The notes beneath the pieces are model-generated. The model ran no database searches. It saw only the letters and a list, made by a program, of their open reading frames with translations, and was not told the origin of the DNA. 64,000 nt of DNA. It comes from Conus ventricosus. Its lineage: Eukaryota > Mollusca > Gastropoda > Neogastropoda > Conidae. The stretch lies in NCBI GenBank assembly GCA_018398815.1, contig CM031595.1:134107504-134171503 (forward strand), given 5' to 3'. Shown in pieces: positions 57,140-64,000 of this stretch. The position numbers were made by a program, and so were the translations under genes. Numbering within the stretch: the first letter of the stretch is position 1; each line of letters starts with the position of its first letter.

Positions 57140-59813
57140 CCCTAAACGTACCGTCAGACTCTGGAACCAAGCAGACTTACCAAAATTGCGCAGGGATACT
57201 CATGATTTCAGTCGTCTCATAGTGTTAAAGATAATGCCAGTGACCTTTGGAAGTGTATAAAAACTAACTTGGAATTTTTTATGGATGACAACATTACTAC
57301 AAAAACTAAACGTTTGTTGAGAAGGAAACATCGTTTCTTTAAGAAGATGAAACTTCACCCTAATTCAGAAAGATTACTGGTTAGGTATAAACATATTAAG
57401 AGAAGGTGTCAGAGAGAATGTAGGCTTGCTCACTCCAATTATGTTAATTCAATGATTTCAGAAGGTGATCATCAAAACAAGAAATTATGGTTTTACATAA
57501 GGAGTAAGAGACAGGACAACACTGGGATTCCAGACCTGAGAAACAACCAGAATAACCTAATACAGGACCCTGAAGGGAAAGCAGATTTACTAAACAAGCA
57601 GTTTTGTTCAGTTTTCTCAAATCCCAAGCCTTTAGTTAACATTAGACTAAAGGATGATGATAAACTCCCTGAAATGCAAAACATCAAAGTAAACAAAGCA
57701 GGAGTATTTAAGTTACTGACCAACATCAATGAAAACAAAGCTACTGGTCCTGATGGCATTCCTGGCAAGCTCTTAAAATTATGTGCCAATGAATTGAGTG
57801 AGGTATACCAACTACTTTACCAAGCTTCACTGGACCAGGGAGTAATACCTGATGAGTGGCGAGATGCGAGCATTGTTCCCTTATTCAAAAAGGGTGACAA
57901 AACAAAAGGAGAGAACTATAGACCTGTATCTCTTACATCCATATCAGCAAAGCTACTTGAACACATAATATATAGTAGCATAATGGACCATCTTGACAAA
58001 TATGACTTTTTAGATAACGCCCAGCATGGTTTTAGACAGCGAAGGAGTTGTGAGACTCAACTTACAACAACTCTCAATGATTTTAATAACTGTCTTAACA
58101 ACAGACAGCAAATAGATGCAGTTTTATTAGACTTTTCTAAAGCCTTTGATAAGGTTGACCATGAGGGCCTGCTGCTTAAATTAGAACACATCGGCATTGG
58201 CGGTTCTATGCTAAAATGGGCTAGATCATTCCTCATTGGGAGAACGCAGAAACTTGCTGTGGAAGGGTCGTCATCCCATTGTAAACCAGTCTTGTCAGGT
58301 GTACCACAGGGAACTGTTCTGGGGCCCTTGTTTTCTTAATTTATATAAATGACATAAGTAGTCTCTCCTGGAACTACTATAAGGCTTTTTGCAGATGACA
58401 GCTTAGTATATAGAACAATCAGAAGCAAGAATGATACACGCATTCTACAAGAAGATCTAAACGCTTTACAAGAGTGGGAAAGAACCTGGAAAATGGAATT
58501 TCATCCCCAAAAGTGCCAAGTGTTGCATATATGTAACAAACGCTCACCAACTAGATCAGAATATTCTATTCATAATACTATTCTTAAAGAAACCAATGCT
58601 GCAAAATATTTAGGCGTGATTATAGATAGTCGTCTCAAATGGAAAGAACATTACAATTTAGTATGTAAGAAAGCAAATAACATCTTAGCTTTCTTATACA
58701 GGAATATCAATGACTGCCCCCAAAAGGTTAAAGACGACTGCTACAAAACACTGGTTAGACCAGTGCTGGAATATGGTTGCTCAGTTTGGGATCCATACCA
58801 TGTAAAGGACATTGATAACCTCGAAAAGATTCAGAAGAGAGCAGCACGGTTCATAACAGGGAACCACATCAGAGAAAAGGGGAATACTAGGAAGAACATG
58901 AGAAAATTAGAATGGAAACCCTTAGAAGAGAGAAGAGCTTTTATCAAACTTAACATCTTCTTCAAAGGCAGAGCTAAACTAATTGATATTCCAATGGAAC
59001 AACTAGTATTGAATAAAAGTAGCACAAGGAGTGGCGGTCAATGTTATACCATACCTGCATCAAATATTGACAGCCACTTACATTCATTTTATCCTAGTCA
59101 GGGCTGAGATTTAGCAAACCAGGCTAAGGAGCCAGCCGGCTCCTAACCTGGGAGGTTGAGGTTGCCAGAAAATTTTTCAGGTTGCCAGACCCTTTCATTG
59201 AAAATGCAGTCCTATTTTAAATTTGCAGCTTATGCACACGCTTATTTTCAACAACAATAACACTGTTTCTGCTCATTAATTTTGGAAAACAAATTTATTT
59301 TCAGTTGTCATTGATATTGCCACCCAGGTATATCATAAGTGACAAAGAAAAAGAGATCTTTTATCTTCTTCTGACTTAGTTTTTTTTGCTGGAGGCTCAG
59401 AGACACCGGTTAAAAAGCGCCACATGACCACCGACTGAACAAGTAAGCGGAAGAGCGGAAATGGCAACTGTTTCGCGCGACTCTGAACCTCGGCCGGAAA
59501 GCCCCAGCACGGCAGTGATGAAAGATGGCAGTCGGCAGGCGCGTGTTTGTTTTTACAGGGCATGTCGTTTCTGTACAGGTACAGAATCACTGGCGGTGAT
59601 TTTTAGGTCGCCAGCCGGGCGAATGGTACTGTAAATTGAGTTCGCCCGACTCCAATTTTAGGGGCCATTGGCGAGTTGGCGAACGTTAAAGCTCAGCCCT
59701 GCCTAGTTCTGTACGGCTGTGGAACTCACTGCCGGGTGCCATCAAGATTGCCACAAATGCAGTCTCATTTAAAAAAACAAATTGATACGACAGTTTTGAG
59801 ATCTGCATATTGA
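57140..59813 (+). pseudogene. CR1-like LINE reverse transcriptase, interrupted
   Basis: From about 57180 (HDFSRLIVLK, in another frame) and then 357 codons from 57269. Blocks: LLTNINENKATGPDGIPGKL, NYRPVSLTSISAKLLEHIIY, HGFRQRRSCETQL, VLLDFSKAFDKVDHEGLLLK, SGVPQGTVLGPL. Two frameshifts near 58330-58370 precede the FADDSLVYR box. A 204-codon frame then runs from 58493 through LVRPVLEYGCSVWDPYHVKD to YPS at 59098, where a 603-bp TIR element is inserted. The frame resumes at 59702 as SVRLWNSLPGAIKI and stops at 59811-59813. 3' untranslated sequence goes to about 60036, with a GAAGAA-type end. It is 5' truncated: no endonuclease. Confidence 0.93.
59099..59701. mobile_element. 603-bp TIR element in a LINE
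   Basis: Ends CAGGGCTGAGATTTAG and (reversed) CAGGGCTGAGCTTTAAC are inverted repeats. CCTAGT flanks both sides (59093-59098 and 59702-59707). It has no ORF of note and is a non-autonomous DNA transposon. CAGGG ends are hAT-like, but a 6-bp duplication is short for hAT (normally 8). Confidence 0.9.
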
Positions 59814-60036
59814 CGATTTTCTATTTTAACTTCCCCAGATATTTTACTGTTATCTGGGCCTGAATTTGGCCATTGCTTTTAACTTCTTGAATATCGAGTG
59901 TGACCCCTTGTTGCCAAATTTGCTCCAGGGACCAACAGCCAGAGTCGCACTATTTTATGTTATTTTATTTTTACTTTTTAATATTCGCGCTGGTGACCTA
60001 CTCGTTTTTGAGTGAACCAGTATTTTAGGAAGAAGA

Positions 60037-61250
60037 TTCTCTGCCCTTAACATATCCCTCACCCCCTCCACTATACCGTTCTCTCTCTGTGTTCTGTTGT
60101 GTTGGCCTCTCACCTGAGTATGACGCTGTCAATCTTCACATAACATCCTCCCCCACCTGCAGTCTCCCACCTTGCCTTCTTTCCTGCCCCCTCCCCTTAA
60201 GAGACCAATTTGCTTGGTGCAGGTAATGGCCAAGACCCACTTGATGCTTGACACACCCCGGCAATATATGCTAAAAGCTTCCCAAGCTTTGGAGGATGGT
60301 GTTTTACATTTGTATATGATGTTGCTGACTCCTGTAGAAGTCTTGTGCTGTCAGCATAGGATTTGGCTGTAGTGTGATCGGCCAACATATGAAACTTTCA
60401 TCTTGCCTGTTCAAACAAGTGACTAGCCTTACTCAAATCTTCACCTGGTTAACTTGTCACTTTCTGAGAGCCTGTCGGTTTCCTAACCGCCAGCATGGTT
60501 CGTAATATCCTGATAATAAGTAGGGTAAACTGATATCACAGGTACTTACCTATAGATTATCAGAGTGGTAACAATCTAGTACACAGTAAAAATACAGTTT
60601 AAAAAAGGTGATTTCCAGAGTGGTTGATAATCATCTTGCCATTTTTCAGATCTTGCATCTATATTTCACAATATTTTGTCCCAGACGTAAAACTGTCTGG
60701 GTTCCTGTCCCAGAAACACTGGGTGTCGGTCTGTTAATTGATCTCGCAAAATTTCGTGGTTGTCCCCATTTTAAATTCTGTCATTCTGAGGCACAAGCAC
60801 TCTTAAGCCTTGGGAAAGTACATTATTAACCATTCTGGAATATCTTTGACAATGCTGAGAACAGTAACAATTTATTTCAATGTACTAGTACTGGGAAGTT
60901 GCTCCTTTCACTATTAGTACTAGTAAGACAGTGTGTGGAAGTGATTGGTAATCAGATTTAAAAAGGGAAATGCTCCTTTAGTTGTGCCCCTAGAGGATCA
61001 TGCCTTCCACGATACTTGTTACAAACATAAATTTAAATTGGGTGCAATATTGTTGGCAGATTTTTTTTCTATCCATTACCTCATAAAGCAGTTAAATACT
61101 GGTAAATACTGGTTAACGCCTATGCTGCATTATGCACAATATGCAGTTTGATGAATATTTCTTAAATAGTATTTTCGTTTCCCATGTTAATATAATCTGT
61201 CAGCCTTTCTGAATGACCTGCCCAGCAAGTTGGGACTGATCTACGTTAGG
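60037..61250. other. Intergenic or intronic DNA
   Basis: No gene I can support. A possible exon starts after TTGGTGCAG at about 60222 (MAKTHLMLDTPRQYMLKASQ), open to TAG at 60370, but I cannot recognise it and see no clear donor. Confidence 0.35.
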
Positions 61251-61330
61251 GGTAAGATAAGATAATGTTGCTTATAGCCCAGCTGACCGCAAAGGGCCAC
61301 ATCAGGGCTGTACATTAGGGTAGTTCACAA
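61251..61330 (-). repeat. Dispersed repeat family C, copy 3 (tail)
   Basis: GATAAGATAATGTTGCTTAT followed by GCAAAGGGCCACATCAGG is the reverse complement of 7513-7577. Confidence 0.8.
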
Positions 61331-61686
61331 TCTGTCACACAGATTCTTAGGAGTGTGCAGCTTATAACGTCTTGAAAACACATGAAGTGAGACATACATC
61401 TAATACTTTATGGGGACCAGTTAATTTTGTGCACCTAAGGAGAACAAGCAAATAGGACAAAGTATTTTGATATCTTTGCTAATTTCTCATTTAGATTGTG
61501 GCATAATGTTGTGCTGAATTATTGATCTGTGAGATTTGATACATCTTAATGTGTCTTGCCTTAGTGTATAGTTTAACTGGGGACAATCATAACTGAGATT
61601 TGATTCTCGTCAGTCAGATGATCAAGGGTTTAATACAAACACTGTTTCCACACGCAAGATATTATTCCGAGGCTGCTCATTCCAGC

Positions 61687-62394
61687 TTTGCTCTTCTTCT
61701 TCTTCTTCTTCCTAAAAAACCTATTTCACTCAAAAATGAGTGGGTCACCAGCGCGCGTGTTAAAAAAAAAATGCGACTCAGCCTGTTGGGCCCTGGAGCA
61801 AAATTTTGCAACAGAGGGTCGCACATGATATTTAAAAGGTTAAAAGCAATGGCCAGGTTAAGGCCTAGGTAACCATAAAATATACGGGGAAGTTAAAATA
61901 GAAAAGTCAGTCAATATGCAGATCTCAAGATTGTCTTATCAATTTGACTTTTAAAAGAGACTGCATTTGTGGCAATCTTGATGGCACCCGGCAGTGAGTT
62001 CCACAGCCTTACAGAACTAGGATAAAATGAATGTAAATGGCTGTCAATATTTGATGCAGGTATGGCATAAGATTGACCGCCACTCTTGGTGCTACTTTTA
62101 CTAAATACTAGTTGTTCCATTGGGATATCAATTAGTTTAGCTCTGCCTTTGAAGAAGTTATTAAGTTTAATAAGAGCTCTTCTCTTGTTTCCATTCTATT
62201 TTCCTCATGTTCATCCTAGTATTCCCTTTCTCTCTGATATGGCTCCCTGTTACGAACCGTGCTGCTCTCTTCTGAATCTTTTCGGGTTATCAATGCCCTT
62301 TAGATTGTAAGGATCTCAGACTGAGCAACCATATCCCAGTACTGGTCTAACCAGTGTTTTATAGCAGTCATCCTAAACCTTTACTGTATGTAGT
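61687..62394 (-). pseudogene. Truncated copy of the 57-kb LINE family
   Basis: Minus strand. The last 69 codons (62120-61911) read QLVFSKSSTKSGGQSYAIPA and VRLWNSLPGAIKIATNAVSF, matching the C-terminus at 58996-59813 but without the 603-bp insertion. Upstream (to 62394) further RT C-terminal blocks are read with frameshifts. The 3' end is a (GAA)n tail, seen as CTTCTT at 61687-61712. It shows the uninterrupted form of the site used by the TIR element. Confidence 0.9.
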
Positions 62395-63072
62395 CACTCT
62401 CTTGCTCACTCTTGCAGTCTCAGAGCCAGAAGTCCATGTAACCATCAGTTTCAGGTTGTCAGTGGCAACCTTTCAAAGGGGATGCTGCTCTGTTGCTGGG
62501 TCATGAAAATTGCATTCAGTGCTTCCTGTTCTGTTCCAGCCTCATGCTGTGCCAATTTTTATCCTTCGATTGGCCACTGCTACTGCCACCTGATCTGTTT
62601 TCCCTAGCGCTGCCAGGCACTAACTTATCCACCCATTTTCAGTTCGTGATGGCCTTGTGAAGTATAGCCGAGGACCTCATCATTTATTAATGCTAATGTT
62701 GAGCTAATAGACAACACAGACTTTGTTTAGCTGTCTGTCCACAAGAATATTTCACCTGCTAAACTTGGTGGACCTCATTGAAGTATTAACACAAATACTT
62801 TTAGTTTATTGTAAATGAACTGTTTACATTCTGTCCACATGAATATTTCACCTTGCAAACTATTACCAATTCTTTACTGTTAAGCAAATTGTTTAGCTGT
62901 CTCTCCACATGAATATTTCACTACCAAACTAAGTATTTCAGGATGCATACCTCCATCCGTTCATTCATCCTAGAGGCAAATTTTGAGGGATAAAAGATCA
63001 AATGAAACTGAAAAATGCTGTATGATTAATGTTTATTGGTTTAAAAATGTTACTTCAAACATGCAGTTATAA
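62395..63072. other. Spacer with a diverged threefold motif
   Basis: TGTCCACATGAATATTTCAC-like motifs, followed by a CAAACT or TAAACT, recur near 62738, 62836 and 62902. No gene is recognised. Confidence 0.5.
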
Positions 63073-63094
63073 TGTGTGTTGTGTGTGTGTGTGT

Positions 63095-63143
<49 letters not shown>

Positions 63144-63307
63144 TGTGTGGTGTGTGAGTGTGTATGTGTTGTGTTGGTGTGTGTTGTGTGCGTGTGCGTG
63201 TGTATGTGATTTTCCGCGCGCATATGCAGATGCATGCATCTTTGCATTCATGCTTATAATTTTTTACTCACTGCTTACTTCAGTGTGTGTGTGTGGGGTG
63301 TGCGGGG

Positions 63308-63361
<54 letters not shown>
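63073..63361. repeat. Interrupted (TG)n microsatellite
   Basis: Two TG arrays (63073-63210 and 63282-63361) lie around a unique segment. Confidence 0.97.
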
Positions 63362-63365
<4 letters not shown>

Positions 63366-63402
63366 TTCTTTTGTTCATCAAGGTTGGAGCATATAACTAG
63401 AC

Positions 63403-63573
63403 ATGGATTCTAATCCATCAACCAGAGTATATACTGGCAGTGACTATCTGCATGGGTCGGCAGTGGCATGTTTCAGAGGCGAAAGAAAAAATAACCCTTC
63501 ACTGCCTGCTGATCACAGTCAAACTGTTGTCAGGAAGCCTAAGAAGCGGCGAGGTAGACGATTTAAAAATTAG
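63403..63573 (+). CDS. Possible start of an unrecognised gene
   Basis: ATG at 63403 opens 56 codons (MDSNPSTRVYTGSDYLHGSA ... ending RKPKKRRGRRFKN) to TAG at 63571. The basic tail could be a nuclear localisation signal. It follows a possible acceptor (TTCTTTTGTTCATCAAG at 63382). A donor-like GAG|GTAGAC at 63553 could continue the frame elsewhere. I recognise no domain. Two further open stretches follow in other frames, so either splicing or indels may be involved. Confidence 0.25.
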   Translation: MDSNPSTRVYTGSDYLHGSAVACFRGERKNNPSLPADHSQTVVRKPKKRRGRRFKN

Positions 63574-64000
63574 TGAGCAAATGCTTCCCGTGTTTAAAAA
63601 GATCAGACTCTATTTCCTGTGAGGAAAGTTCATCGACTGGCAATCATGGGAGCGAGCAGATTTCTGTGATTCATGAATGTACACAGGACCATGAAAAGGA
63701 TGCACACTTCAGATTTTTGATTGCAAACACTGGTCGCATATGTGTTACAAAGATTTAGTGTCTGCAAAGGACATTAACGTAACTGTTAGAAATGCCAATT
63801 TAGAAACAGAGGTTAAGTGTGAATCATCCCGCATGAGTGAGGAGGCTGTCTGCTGGGAAACAAGAGAGTGTTTGGTTAATGCAGAAGAAAAAAAGCCTCC
63901 GTCTTGCCGAAGTCACCATCAGCCAGGTGAGCTTTCCCCAGACAATCTTCCAGGATGGTGTGAGGGGCAAGGAGGTACAAGACAGAGTGAACGTGATTCT
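63574..64000 (+). other. Open frame running off the window, possibly coding
   Basis: From 63695 a frame is open to the window end: KDLVSAKDINVTVRN, then SRMSEEAVCWETREC and LSPDNLPGWCEGQGG. Another frame at 63573-63758 (EQISVIHECTQDHEKDAHFR) overlaps it. Composition is coding-like, but no family is recognised and the frames do not join cleanly. Confidence 0.3.

Noticed and set aside
60222..60372. Possible host exon (MAKTHLMLDTPRQYMLKASQ)
   Set aside because: A fair acceptor but no clear donor, no recognised family, and a stop after about 50 codons; kept only as a note.

Overview
The window looks like nuclear DNA from a repeat-rich invertebrate, most plausibly a marine mollusc (inference). 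It has spliced genes with canonical GT/AG introns and long (CA)n/(TG)n arrays. Its transposon mix (CR1-like LINEs, DIRS, Gypsy, piggyBac-like and short TIR elements) is common in mollusc genomes. I see no bacterial operons, CRISPR arrays, rRNA or tRNA genes.

Host genes are sparse. On the left (1904-6764, + strand), four phase-consistent exons encode a double hotdog-fold (4HBT, acyl-CoA thioesterase-like) protein; its first exon is not identified. At the right edge (63403-64000) there is a possible but unrecognised coding start. Almost everything between is mobile DNA.

Layout: 7.4-8.2 kb, dispersed repeats. 8.2-22.3 kb, a piggyBac-like element opened first by a DIRS-type tyrosine-recombinase retroelement (8320-14914, with inverted terminal repeats and an internal complementary region) and again by a minus-strand Gypsy-like LTR element (15239-21799, 5-bp target duplication GTGAC). 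The pol fragments of that LTR element lie in the unusual order integrase then RT-RNase H. 26.2-30.8 kb, a deleted LTR element (family B copy 1). 35.0-45.4 kb, a CR1-like LINE split by a rearranged family B element (35498-44791, CTTG duplication) whose terminal LTR pieces point opposite to its interior; that element in turn contains a near-complete Gypsy element with short LTRs (37427-42109, ATGTC duplication). 45.5 kb, a short TIR element. 47.5-50.2 kb, a second piggyBac-like element with subterminal repeat arrays and a small spliced acidic ORF instead of a full transposase. 52.9-55.9 kb, a TIR-bounded block with a 146-bp tandem array and an inserted LINE. 57.1-60.0 kb, another CR1-like LINE interrupted by a 603-bp TIR element, with a second truncated copy of that LINE at 61.7-62.4 kb.

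Nearly all transposon coding regions carry frameshifts, stops or deletions and should be treated as remnants. The most informative results are the nested insertions, which can be ordered through reading frames that rejoin across target-site duplications; the inverted LTR architecture at 35-45 kb; the DIRS termini; and a thioesterase exon sandwiched between complementary (TG)n and (CA)n arrays.
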